64,000 nucleotides of DNA from Dyadobacter pollutisoli (lineage in GTDB: Bacteria; Bacteroidota; Bacteroidia; Cytophagales; Spirosomataceae), in NCBI RefSeq assembly GCF_026625565.1, contig NZ_CP112998.1:5420001-5484000 (forward strand), read 5' to 3'. Below are positions 26,679 to 33,859 of this stretch, one piece after another (position 1 is the stretch's first letter; every line of letters starts with the position of its first letter). The translations under genes were made by a program, and so were the position numbers. Under the pieces are notes generated by a model. The model was not told the DNA's origin and searched no databases. It saw nothing but the letters and a program-made list of their open reading frames with translations.

Positions 26679-27515
26679 TCAAACCTGCTTCCCTACCGGA
26701 AGAGAATAAAAGTTGAAGGTCTTCCATTTGTTCATATCCCTGGCATCTTCAATTTTTATGATCTCCGCATTTTCATGAAAGTCGGAGAAATAATAAAGTT
26801 CGTAATTGAAGTCTGACACGATCTGATATAGCTCAGCCCTCTCTTTCGGAGTTGATTTCGGGAAACATTCCGCTACCAGTACCGGCTTAAATTCCTTAAT
26901 TAAGTCAGCAATTGATTTGATAACCTCTTTGTCAGCACCTTCCACGTCTACCTTAATGAAAGAAAGTTTTGACAACAACGTTGGGTGATTTGCTTTGAGA
27001 TATTTCTCTAAGGTAATGCCCTTAATTTTAGTGGAAAGCTGGAATGCGCCTTGGTCTTCTACGATTTCATTTGAAATACCTCCGTTTCCAAAAGATGCTT
27101 CTGAGGAACTGTAATAAAATTCCCCTTCGTCTTTTGTAATGGCATAAGGCAGGGGAATAATATTCGTCTTGTCCTTATTCAACGATACATTTATTTCTAA
27201 TATCTTAAATACGTGTGGATTAGGATCAAAACCTAGCGTAGTTCCTTCCTTACCAGCCGCCAGGGCCATAGGTACGGTCGTGTCGCCAATGTTAGTTCCG
27301 ATATCGATGCAAAGGCTGCCTTTCGGGATAAATTTCTTGAAAAAGTTAATCTCTCCCTGCGTAATTACTTTGGCATTTACAAGCGGGTTTTTCCAGTTAG
27401 CAAACGATACGGAACCTTCTTCTTCCAATAAAAAAGTATCGATTACGTGAGGATACTCCTGAAACTGGCGACGGGCCTTTTTGCGTGCTATCGATTTTTT
27501 AAAATATTCGAACAT
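26679..27515 (-). CDS. FkbM-family SAM-dependent methyltransferase
   Basis: This 278-residue protein has the FkbM methyltransferase fold. The SAM-binding loop is CIDIGTNIGDTTVPMAL, followed by LGFDPNPHVFKILEINV, and the late FIKVDVEGADKEVI is a family hallmark. Such enzymes O-methylate sugars or natural products. It lies upstream-facing of a glycosyltransferase gene on the same strand (182 bp apart), which suggests a role in surface glycan decoration, but the substrate is unknown. A -7 box occurs 38 bp before the start, so the two genes may be separately transcribed. Confidence 0.88.
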   Translation of the reverse strand: MFEYFKKSIARKKARRQFQEYPHVIDTFLLEEEGSVSFANWKNPLVNAKVITQGEINFFKKFIPKGSLCIDIGTNIGDTTVPMALAAGKEGTTLGFDPNPHVFKILEINVSLNKDKTNIIPLPYAITKDEGEFYYSSSEASFGNGGISNEIVEDQGAFQLSTKIKGITLEKYLKANHPTLLSKLSFIKVDVEGADKEVIKSIADLIKEFKPVLVAECFPKSTPKERAELYQIVSDFNYELYYFSDFHENAEIIKIEDARDMNKWKTFNFYSLPVGKQV

Positions 27516-27553
27516 TGATTTGCAGTGATAATTACAATTTAAAATTATTCTAA

Positions 27554-27561
27554 CAAATATA
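27554..27561 (-). promoter_or_regulatory. -7 box of the FkbM gene
   Basis: On the minus strand this reads TATATTTG, an exact TAnnTTTG match, 38 bp before the ATG at 27515. The -33 element is weak. Confidence 0.5.
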
Positions 27562-27697
27562 ACTTTCTAATCGAAATGAGCCTTGCTTAGACATTCATTA
27601 ATGCGCAAGCGATTCGAAATGTGTTGCTAAAAAAACTCGATTATTCTAGTAATCTGTTAGCCGCGACTCAAAAAAGCTATTGCAATACGAGAATTTA

Positions 27698-28582
27698 TCA
27701 GATGAATTTGTAGTTCCGAAACTCGAATAAGCGCCTGCCGGTCTTTTTTTCGAACCAATATAGCAGGGCATCTTTCAGGCGGAATTTCTTTTTGGATGTA
27801 TCCAGATTTACCTTCCAGGTTTGCTTTGCAATTCTCTTCTGCATAACCGCAGGATGTGTGCCATCGAAAAGTTTCAGAGAATCAAATTCTTCGTAATTGA
27901 AGAAATCTTCCGACTGTAAAATCTTTTCCCATTCTTTATCCTCATTCCAGAAACGGCTCACATTCTTCATTTTGGTCTTCATCTGCGCCGGACTTTTTAC
28001 CCAGCCATAATGGTAAACCGCCGCGCCCGAATGCTTCACATTCAGCTTCGTATGTCCTTTGCGAAAACCCTGAGCGTCGCGAAAGGCAGAAATTTCAGGA
28101 TGATTCAATTTATTTTCGTTCCTGATAATGCGAATCTCTCTTCTGTACCATTTCCTGCTGTCACCGACATAATCGTAAGTACCATAAAAATGCAGGTAGT
28201 CGAACAGCAAACCTTCCACCCGCAGATCATCTGCATACCTGTTACACGATTCCCGGATGGCGCCATGATACTTTTCATGCACTACTTCATCACCCTGAAT
28301 GTAGAATGCCCAATCAGTATCCGGCGAAATCTGCCGAAGCGCTTTGTCCGTTTCCACAGCCAGTACCTTTCCTCCCTCACGCAGCGACATGTCCCATTCC
28401 GACTCCACGATCCGGATTTTGTCCGAGCCAATATTCCGGATCAGTTCCAGGGTATCATCATCGCTATACCCAACGCTCACGAGCATTTCATCCACCACAG
28501 GCAGAATAGACGTGATCGCTTCCACGATCGGATAGTCATTAATTACCGCATTTCTGATGATTGTGAATCCGGAAATCTTCAA
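27698..28582 (-). CDS. GT2-like glycosyltransferase
   Basis: This 294-residue protein has a GT-A-type start (KISGFTIIRNAVINDYPIVEA) and the segments DEMLVSVGYSDDDT and WAFYIQGDEVVHE, consistent with a family 2 glycosyltransferase; the last probably holds the divalent-metal/nucleotide-binding acidic residues. It is soluble and probably acts on a surface polysaccharide or glycoprotein glycan. The start is a TTG at 28582; there is an in-frame stop just upstream and no ATG that keeps the conserved first residues. The FkbM methyltransferase gene follows. Confidence 0.85.
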   Translation of the reverse strand: MKISGFTIIRNAVINDYPIVEAITSILPVVDEMLVSVGYSDDDTLELIRNIGSDKIRIVESEWDMSLREGGKVLAVETDKALRQISPDTDWAFYIQGDEVVHEKYHGAIRESCNRYADDLRVEGLLFDYLHFYGTYDYVGDSRKWYRREIRIIRNENKLNHPEISAFRDAQGFRKGHTKLNVKHSGAAVYHYGWVKSPAQMKTKMKNVSRFWNEDKEWEKILQSEDFFNYEEFDSLKLFDGTHPAVMQKRIAKQTWKVNLDTSKKKFRLKDALLYWFEKKTGRRLFEFRNYKFI

Positions 28583-28649
28583 GAGTCTGGGGATTAAAAT
28601 TTACTTTTTCCCGAGAGAAATTACCGGGCATTTAACAATTTGAAAGCAA

Positions 28650-28657
28650 CAAAGTTA
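28650..28657 (-). promoter_or_regulatory. -7 box of the glycosyltransferase gene
   Basis: On the minus strand this reads TAACTTTG, an exact match to TAnnTTTG, 67 bp before the TTG start. No clear -33 element is seen. Confidence 0.45.
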
Positions 28658-28713
28658 ACTTATTCCAGAGAAGAATTTTTCTAAATAAGTATTTCAATTT
28701 GCTTTGCTTCTCC

Positions 28714-28744
28714 TTGAATTTTCGGCTCAAAGCGTGTAGATTTG
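28714..28744 (+). promoter_or_regulatory. Promoter of nrdB
   Basis: TTG (28714-28716) and TAGATTTG (28737-28744) are spaced by 20 bp. The leader would be about 75 nt and includes a GC-rich stretch (28756-28782) that could fold. Confidence 0.6.
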
Positions 28745-28824
28745 TTCTCCTTCGGGCCCGCCCTTCCGGCCAGGATTATTATAAAGTTATATAAATCTGA
28801 TCCCCGTAAAAATTTAAAGTCACT

Positions 28825-29820
28825 ATGTCACAAGAACTTACCAGGCAGGAACCCCTGTTGATTGAAGATCCATTGCGGTTTGTATTATTTCCGATCAAGC
28901 ATTCCGATATCTGGGAAATGTACAAACGTCACGAAGCTTCATTCTGGACCGCAGAAGAAATAGATCTGTCGCAGGATCAGAAAGACTGGGAGAACCTCAG
29001 TGACGGAGAACGTCACTTTATCTCTCACGTTCTTGCATTTTTTGCTGCTTCCGATGGTATAGTGAACGAAAACCTTGCCGTTAATTTTTTGAGCGAAGTA
29101 CAATATGCGGAGGCCAAATGCTTCTACGGATTTCAGATCGCAATGGAAAACATCCATTCCGAGACATATTCTCTATTGATTGACACTTATATCAAAGATC
29201 CGGCTGAAAAAGACCATTTACTGAGAGCCATTGACACCATTCCATGTGTTCAGAAAAAAGCGGACTGGGCTCTTAAATGGATCAACAGCCCTATTTTCGC
29301 TGAACGGATCATTGCTTTTGCCGCCGTGGAAGGCGTATTCTTCTCCGGCTCATTCTGCTCTATTTTCTGGTTGAAAAAACGCGGGCTAATGCCAGGACTT
29401 TCGTTTTCAAATGAGCTGATCTCACGTGACGAAGGACTGCATTGCGAATTTGCATGTTTGCTTTATACCAGGCACATTGTCAATCAATTGCCTCAGGAAA
29501 GAGTGATTGAAATTATGATGGATGCTGTTGAGATTGAAAAGGAATTTGTAAGCGAAGCATTGCCTGTTTCACTGATCGGGATGAATGCAGAGCTGATGAA
29601 ACAATATATAGAATACATCGCCGATTTCTGGCTTGAAAGGTTAGGTTGCCCCAAGCAGTTCGGTTCAGCCAATCCATTCGATTTCATGGAACTGATCTCG
29701 CTTCCAGGGAAGACCAATTTCTTCGAAAAACGCGTTGGAGAATACCAAAAAGCCGGTGTAATGAGCGGAGTAAAAGACAAAGACTCCGGCCACAAGATTT
29801 CGTTCGATTCTGATTTTTAA
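28825..29820 (+). CDS. nrdB: Ribonucleoside-diphosphate reductase small (radical) subunit, class Ia, eukaryote-like
   Basis: This 331-residue subunit houses the diiron-tyrosyl radical that starts ribonucleotide reduction. Ligands are visible as D47 (AEEIDL), E108 and H111 with radical Y115 (E-N-I-H-S-E-T-Y). The stretch ERHFISHVLAFFAASDGIVN and the motif around Y115 are much closer to the animal R2 protein than to E. coli NrdB. The C-terminal tail (HKISFDSDF) is the usual peptide docking into NrdA. The partner nrdA is at the other end of the window, so the two subunits are made from separate transcription units. A palindromic repeat follows the stop directly. Confidence 0.97.
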   Translation: MSQELTRQEPLLIEDPLRFVLFPIKHSDIWEMYKRHEASFWTAEEIDLSQDQKDWENLSDGERHFISHVLAFFAASDGIVNENLAVNFLSEVQYAEAKCFYGFQIAMENIHSETYSLLIDTYIKDPAEKDHLLRAIDTIPCVQKKADWALKWINSPIFAERIIAFAAVEGVFFSGSFCSIFWLKKRGLMPGLSFSNELISRDEGLHCEFACLLYTRHIVNQLPQERVIEIMMDAVEIEKEFVSEALPVSLIGMNAELMKQYIEYIADFWLERLGCPKQFGSANPFDFMELISLPGKTNFFEKRVGEYQKAGVMSGVKDKDSGHKISFDSDF

Positions 29821-29825
29821 TGTTG

Positions 29826-29858
29826 AGACTTGCCAGGTTTTGAAAACCTGGCAAGTCT
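29826..29858. repeat. 33-bp palindromic repeat, copy 1
   Basis: AGACTTGCCAGGTTT, a 3-nt spacer and its exact reverse complement. It lies 5 bp after the nrdB stop and 2 bp before the convergent recX stop, so it may act as a bidirectional terminator. Two relatives with the same 15+3+15 layout are at 31261 and 31941. Confidence 0.8.
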
Positions 29859-29860
29859 TC

Positions 29861-30313
29861 CTACAAACTTTCCAGCTCCTTCCACACCAGCTCACTCTCA
29901 TATCCCTTCCCCAGAGCAAACCTTGCCAGTTTATTTTTAAGTTTAAATGCGTCTGTTTCCGTTTTTGAGAGCAAAATCTTCTTTTTTGTCAAAAGCGTCC
30001 TAAGCCCTTCGACATAAACCTTATCCTCAATTTCGTTCATCCCTTTTTCAATGCTATAAGTGCTAAGGCCTCGCCGCTGTAACTCCTGCTTGATCTTCAT
30101 TCGGCCCCAATTCTTGATCCTGAATTTCCCTCCGGCATAAGTTTTCGCAAAGCGTTCCTCGCTCAGGTAATTCATTGAAATGAGCTCTGCGATCAGTTCG
30201 TCCGCTTCCTCACCCCATACATTCCACTTTTTGAGACGCTGCCTCACTTCATCTTGCGTCCTTTCCTGGTAAGCACAATACGACGCCGCTTTTTGCAGAA
30301 TAAGGCGATCCAT
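29861..30313 (-). CDS. recX: RecX regulatory protein
   Basis: This 150-residue protein modulates RecA filaments in the cytoplasm. It shows the three helical repeats of RecX: the N-terminal AASYCAYQERTQDEVRQRL, the central LSEERFAKTYAGGKFRIKNWG, and KIKQELQRRGLS. Length fits the family. It is not beside recA. The stop lies 2 bp from the palindrome that follows the convergent nrdB gene. Confidence 0.93.
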   Translation of the reverse strand: MDRLILQKAASYCAYQERTQDEVRQRLKKWNVWGEEADELIAELISMNYLSEERFAKTYAGGKFRIKNWGRMKIKQELQRRGLSTYSIEKGMNEIEDKVYVEGLRTLLTKKKILLSKTETDAFKLKNKLARFALGKGYESELVWKELESL

Positions 30314-30435
30314 GAATTAGAATTTTATATTAAATATTGTTAACAACCTGCAAGGATAAAGAAAATATCACGGATGAATAACTATTTTTGAAAGAATAAA
30401 ACTACCCCTGACCTAATCCAACGCAACCCATAACC

Positions 30436-31251
30436 ATGCAATTCGAGAGACGTTCTTTCCTGAAATTACTCCCTGCACTTCCCGGGCTTACTTACTTATC
30501 CGAGCCTGAAACCGGCAAGTCGCCCGCCAGAATTTCAATGCGGTTTATCGTGGCCTCCGACGGCCATTATGGTCAGCCGGATACTGATTTCAAGACATTT
30601 CATTCGGATCTGATCAGTTGGGTTAATAAGGAAAAGCTACAAAAAGGAGTGGATTTTCTATTTTTCAACGGCGACCTGATCCACGACGATCCCACATTAC
30701 TCTACGATTTCAAAAGCACGCTGGGCAATCTCAGGGTACCTTATTATGTGAGCCGCGGCAACCACGATAAGGTGGGACTCGACGTTTGGCAAAGTACCTG
30801 GGGCTATTCCACCAATCATAGTTTTTCAAAAGGCGAGTATGCGTTTGTGGTGGGTGACACCTCAAACGAAAAAGGAGAATATGTTTGCCCTGATGTAAAC
30901 TGGCTGCGTACCGAAATAGCCAAATACAGCGACAAGAAAGGGATTTTTGTATTTCTGCACATTACCCCCGCCAAATGGACCGTGCATGGTATCGAATGCA
31001 AAGAAGTGATCGATTTGTTTGAAAAAACGCCCAATGTGAAGGCAATTTTCAATGGTCACGACCACGATCAGGACAGTACCAAAATGTACGGCAAAAAACC
31101 TTACTTCTTCGACGGCCACTTCGGCGGGAACTGGGGAACGGCTTATAAAGGTTACCGGATTGTTGAGATTTACGAGGACAGCACCTGGCAGTCGTACCAG
31201 TATAATCCCACTGCTGCTCCGGTTTTGAATACTTATTCTGGGAAAAGTTAA
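30436..31251 (+). CDS. Exported calcineurin-like metallophosphoesterase
   Basis: This 271-residue protein has a twin-arginine-type signal (ERRSFLKLLPAL at residues 4-15) and is probably periplasmic. All metal-site motifs of the calcineurin-like phosphoesterase fold are present: D-x-H in ASDGHYG, GD in FFNGDLIHD, GNHD in SRGNHDK, a histidine in FLHITPAK, and GHDHD near residue 205. The substrate (phosphomonoester, diester or nucleotide) is not evident. It stands alone and ends before a palindromic repeat that separates it from the convergent small-gene cluster. Confidence 0.9.
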   Translation: MQFERRSFLKLLPALPGLTYLSEPETGKSPARISMRFIVASDGHYGQPDTDFKTFHSDLISWVNKEKLQKGVDFLFFNGDLIHDDPTLLYDFKSTLGNLRVPYYVSRGNHDKVGLDVWQSTWGYSTNHSFSKGEYAFVVGDTSNEKGEYVCPDVNWLRTEIAKYSDKKGIFVFLHITPAKWTVHGIECKEVIDLFEKTPNVKAIFNGHDHDQDSTKMYGKKPYFFDGHFGGNWGTAYKGYRIVEIYEDSTWQSYQYNPTAAPVLNTYSGKS

Positions 31252-31260
31252 TGGTAAGCG

Positions 31261-31293
31261 AGACTTGCCAAGTCTTGGAGACTTGGTAAGTCT
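31261..31293. repeat. 33-bp palindromic repeat, copy 2
   Basis: AGACTTGCCAAGTCT, spacer TGG, then AGACTTGGTAAGTCT. The arms pair with one G-T wobble, and each arm is itself nearly palindromic. AAGCG precedes it, as it does copy 3. It lies between convergent stop codons (31251 and 31303). Confidence 0.8.
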
Positions 31294-31302
31294 TAATGGT
31301 AA

Positions 31303-31590
31303 CTAACCACCCTGCAAGAGTGAAACCTTCCTATAACTTTCTTCCAAGCTTACCAGAAATGTAGTAAGCCGGAGATTATTGGCTATATGAACGCGCATTT
31401 CAGGACTAACGTTTTCCAGCCCTTCGTCAAATAAAAAACCCTCAATCATTGTGTTGACGGATTCCATCATTTCACGACTAGTAAAGGTTTGAAAAAAATC
31501 TTTAATGACATGAAATTGTTGCGTTAACAACTCTGCTTCCGCCGCCGTAATCGAACTGAAATCTTTTTGAGAATTGGATAATGCTTTCAT
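31303..31590 (-). CDS. 95-residue hypothetical protein of the small-gene cluster
   Basis: I do not recognise this protein. It is acidic, predicted to be all-helical, with no signal peptide or membrane helix; typical segments are AEAELLTQQFHVIKDFF and SPEMRVHIANNLRL. It is the last of four small genes that follow tyrS on this strand. A perfect palindrome TGTAAGA-TTT-TCTTACA lies 34-50 bp before its start and also occurs before the preceding gene, so both are probably controlled by one regulator. It converges with the phosphoesterase gene across palindromic repeat copy 2. Confidence 0.65.
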   Translation of the reverse strand: MKALSNSQKDFSSITAAEAELLTQQFHVIKDFFQTFTSREMMESVNTMIEGFLFDEGLENVSPEMRVHIANNLRLTTFLVSLEESYRKVSLLQGG

Positions 31591-31623
31591 TGATATAGTG
31601 GCTTATAGTTTGTTTTGATATTA

Positions 31624-31640
31624 TGTAAGATTTTCTTACA
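31624..31640. promoter_or_regulatory. Palindromic operator candidate before the 95-residue gene
   Basis: TGTAAGA-TTT-TCTTACA, perfect 7-bp arms. The same sequence (with AAA in the centre) occurs at 31893-31909 before the neighbouring gene. Confidence 0.6.
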
Positions 31641-31659
31641 AATTCGATGCAAAAAAAAG

Positions 31660-31875
31660 TTACTTTTTGTAAGTAACTGAAATTGAGATATTCACATCAA
31701 ATCCATAACGTTCTAAAATGGAAATCATCCGCTTTTGAGATATCCCTTGTTTGAATGTAAAGCTTCGCCAAGCACTTACCAATTCGCCTTTTTTTTCTTC
31801 TGGCGGTAAGTTTTTGTAAACGTGCTCCAAATACCAGGCAAACGCCTCCTCGATTGAACTAAATGATTTTGACAT
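31660..31875 (-). CDS. 71-residue hypothetical protein, paralogue of the next gene
   Basis: I do not recognise the family. It starts MSKSFSSIEEAFAWYLEHVY and contains KQGISQKRMISILERYGFDVN, which could form a helix-turn-helix-like pair of helices, ending in a short strand (ISVTYKK). It is a close tandem paralogue of the 69-residue protein at 32003-32212; the first 17 residues are identical. Between the two copies lie a palindromic repeat and an operator-like palindrome. A box reading TATCTTTG ends 1 bp before its ATG, and the equivalent box occurs before the paralogue. Its role may be regulatory, but that is only a guess from size and predicted helices. Confidence 0.7.
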   Translation of the reverse strand: MSKSFSSIEEAFAWYLEHVYKNLPPEEKKGELVSAWRSFTFKQGISQKRMISILERYGFDVNISISVTYKK

Positions 31876-31891
31876 TCAAAGATATAAAAAT

Positions 31892-31910
31892 TTGTAAGAA
31901 AATCTTACAA
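31892..31910. promoter_or_regulatory. Palindromic operator candidate before the 71-residue gene
   Basis: TTGTAAGA-AAA-TCTTACAA, perfect 8-bp arms, 17 bp upstream of the ATG at 31875. It matches the palindrome at 31624-31640. Confidence 0.6.
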
Positions 31911-31940
31911 TTGGCTGTGTATTTTAAAAACTGACAAGCG

Positions 31941-31973
31941 AGACTTGGCAAGTCTTCAAGACTTACCAAGTCT
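31941..31973. repeat. 33-bp palindromic repeat, copy 3
   Basis: AGACTTGGCAAGTCT, spacer TCA, then AGACTTACCAAGTCT; the arms pair with one A-C mismatch in the DNA. AAGCG precedes it. It lies between the two tandem paralogues. Confidence 0.8.
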
Positions 31974-32002
31974 TTCTTTCTTACAAAACCTGGGAAAAAA
32001 AT

Positions 32003-32212
32003 TTACTTCTTGTAAGTCACAGAAATATTTACGTCAAAACCAAATCTCTTTAAAATTGAAATCATCTTTTTCTGAGATATACCCTGCTTATGAGTGAAAT
32101 TGCGCCAAGCTATAACCAACTCACCTTTTTTCTCATCAGCCGGCAAGCTTTTATAGATGTTCTCCAAATACCAGGCAAATGCTTCCTCAATAGAGCTAAA
32201 CGATTTTGACAT
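32003..32212 (-). CDS. 69-residue hypothetical protein, paralogue of the 71-residue protein
   Basis: This is the second member of a tandem pair: it starts with the same 17 residues (MSKSFSSIEEAFAWYLE) and shares the KQGISQKKMISIL core and the VTYKK end. It differs from its neighbour at roughly a dozen positions plus a two-residue gap, so the duplication is not brand new. Its start overlaps the end of the 60-residue gene by 17 bp, which implies translational coupling. No known motif is recognised; it is soluble and probably helical. Confidence 0.7.
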   Translation of the reverse strand: MSKSFSSIEEAFAWYLENIYKSLPADEKKGELVIAWRNFTHKQGISQKKMISILKRFGFDVNISVTYKK

Positions 32213-32378
32213 TCAAATGTATTGATGAGTTCAGAGGATTTGATTTGTATATTGTTTTGGCGAATTCTAACGCTCTCAATTCATCTTCTAAACGCCCCGC
32301 AGGAGTTTTTTCAATCACGAACCTCCTTTTGAGAGCCTCCATTTCTTCGAAGTTTGATGTTTTGAATATCCTGCCCAT
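32196..32378 (-). CDS. 60-residue hypothetical protein coupled to the 69-residue gene
   Basis: This protein reads MGRIFKTSNFEEMEALKRRF and TPAGRLEDELRALEFAKTIY; the second part resembles small Bacteroidota proteins that sit beside toxin-like genes, but I cannot name the family. I chose the ATG at 32378. A longer frame from a TTG at 32396 would overlap tyrS. It starts 10 bp after the tyrS stop and overlaps the next gene by 17 bp. The overlap of two tiny genes resembles a toxin-antitoxin layout, without further support. Confidence 0.6.
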   Translation of the reverse strand: MGRIFKTSNFEEMEALKRRFVIEKTPAGRLEDELRALEFAKTIYKSNPLNSSIHLNVKIV

Positions 32379-32388
32379 ATCAATCAAT

Positions 32389-33690
32389 TTAAACAACCTT
32401 AATCAAATGATTCTTCTTCCCCTTCGAAATCAACAAAAACCGATTTTGTAGCAAGGAAAAATCACTTAATACCTGCTCAGCAGAAGTAACTTTCACTTTA
32501 TTAACACTCACTGCATTCTGCTGAATTGCACGCCGAGCTTCGCCTTTGGAAGCGTAAACCTCAGACCTGGTTACCGTAGAAATCAAATCCGTAATATTGG
32601 CACATTCACTCCATTCCTGAGTCGAGATTTCAGTCTGAGGAACTCCGTCGAAAATCGTATCAAACTCATCTTCCTTAATGCTTTGCAAAGTTTCCAATGT
32701 TGCTTTTCCAAACAAGACTTCCGAAGCCTTCAATACAAGCTGATATGCTTTTTCCGAATGTATCCGGGAAGTCAATTCAGCAGCCAATGCTTTTTGCATG
32801 ATTCGCAAATGTGGCTCGGCTGCGTGACTTGTTTCCAATGCTTCGATTTCCTCTTTGTTTTTAAACGAAAAAACCCTCAGATAACGCGGCAGATCCTCGT
32901 CACTTTGGTTGAGCCAAAACTGATAAAACTCGTACGGCGAAGTTTTGGAAGCATCTAACCAGATATTTCCGCCTTCACTTTTTCCAAATTTAGAGCCGTC
33001 CGATTTGGTCAGAAGTGGCGTAGTCAATGCATATGCTTTGAAATATCCTTCTTCGTCGCCCTCTTTCCGGCGAATGATCTCGGTACCGGTCGTAATGTTA
33101 CCCCATTGGTCCGAACCGCCCATTTGCAGCCGGACATTTTTGTGTTTATATAAGTGATAAAAGTCGTAACCCTGCAAAAGCTGGTACGAAAACTCTGTGA
33201 ATGAGATACCCGTTTCCAAACGTTTCTTCACAGAATCTTTGGACATCATATAGTTGACACTGAGAAACTTCCCTGCCTCACGCAAGAATTGGAGAAAACC
33301 AATGTCTTTAAACCAGTCATAATTATTGACCATTTCCGCCGAATTATCGCCGCAGTCAAAATCGAGAAATTGTTCCAACTGCTTTTTGATCCCTTCCTGG
33401 TTAAAACGCAATGTATCTTCATCCAAAAAAGAACGCTCCGATGCTTTGAACGACGGGTCGCCGATCATTCCCGTTGCGCCACCTACTAATGCAAAAGGCT
33501 TGTGACCAGCACGTTGAAAATGTACCAGTAGCATAATCGTAGCCAGATTACCTATATGCAGAGACGAAGCCGTAGGGTCAAAACCGATATAACCGGCGGT
33601 CATTTCCTTTTGCAATTGCTCATGCGTACCGGGCATCATATCGTGAAGCATACCGCGCCAGCGCAGTTCTTCAATAAAATCAATCGTCAT
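32389..33690 (-). CDS. tyrS: Tyrosyl-tRNA synthetase
   Basis: This 433-residue enzyme charges tRNA-Tyr with tyrosine. The class I signatures are clear: SSLHIGNL (HIGH-type) near residue 40 and KFGKSEGG (KMSKS-type) near residue 235. The GGSDQWGNI segment is tyrosine-specific, and an S4-like RNA-binding domain ends the protein (RRAIQQNAVSVNKVKV). The downstream small genes may be cotranscribed. A -7 box on the minus strand lies 38 bp before the start. Confidence 0.97.
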   Translation of the reverse strand: MTIDFIEELRWRGMLHDMMPGTHEQLQKEMTAGYIGFDPTASSLHIGNLATIMLLVHFQRAGHKPFALVGGATGMIGDPSFKASERSFLDEDTLRFNQEGIKKQLEQFLDFDCGDNSAEMVNNYDWFKDIGFLQFLREAGKFLSVNYMMSKDSVKKRLETGISFTEFSYQLLQGYDFYHLYKHKNVRLQMGGSDQWGNITTGTEIIRRKEGDEEGYFKAYALTTPLLTKSDGSKFGKSEGGNIWLDASKTSPYEFYQFWLNQSDEDLPRYLRVFSFKNKEEIEALETSHAAEPHLRIMQKALAAELTSRIHSEKAYQLVLKASEVLFGKATLETLQSIKEDEFDTIFDGVPQTEISTQEWSECANITDLISTVTRSEVYASKGEARRAIQQNAVSVNKVKVTSAEQVLSDFSLLQNRFLLISKGKKNHLIKVV

Positions 33691-33727
33691 TTTTTATGCT
33701 ATTTCTTATTTCAAAAAAATCGAAGGG

Positions 33728-33735
33728 CAAAGGTA
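33728..33735 (-). promoter_or_regulatory. -7 box of tyrS
   Basis: On the minus strand this reads TACCTTTG, an exact TAnnTTTG match, 38 bp before the tyrS ATG. The -33 element is unclear. Confidence 0.5.
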
Positions 33736-33859
33736 AACGTTATCGGTTTTAAAACTTTGTAATCCACAGATGTTTTAAAAAACTGTAAAACTTATTACTT
33801 CAAAAGTGTCTATTTTAGCATCATTAAAAGATTTTCCTGCACACAATCATCAACACATT

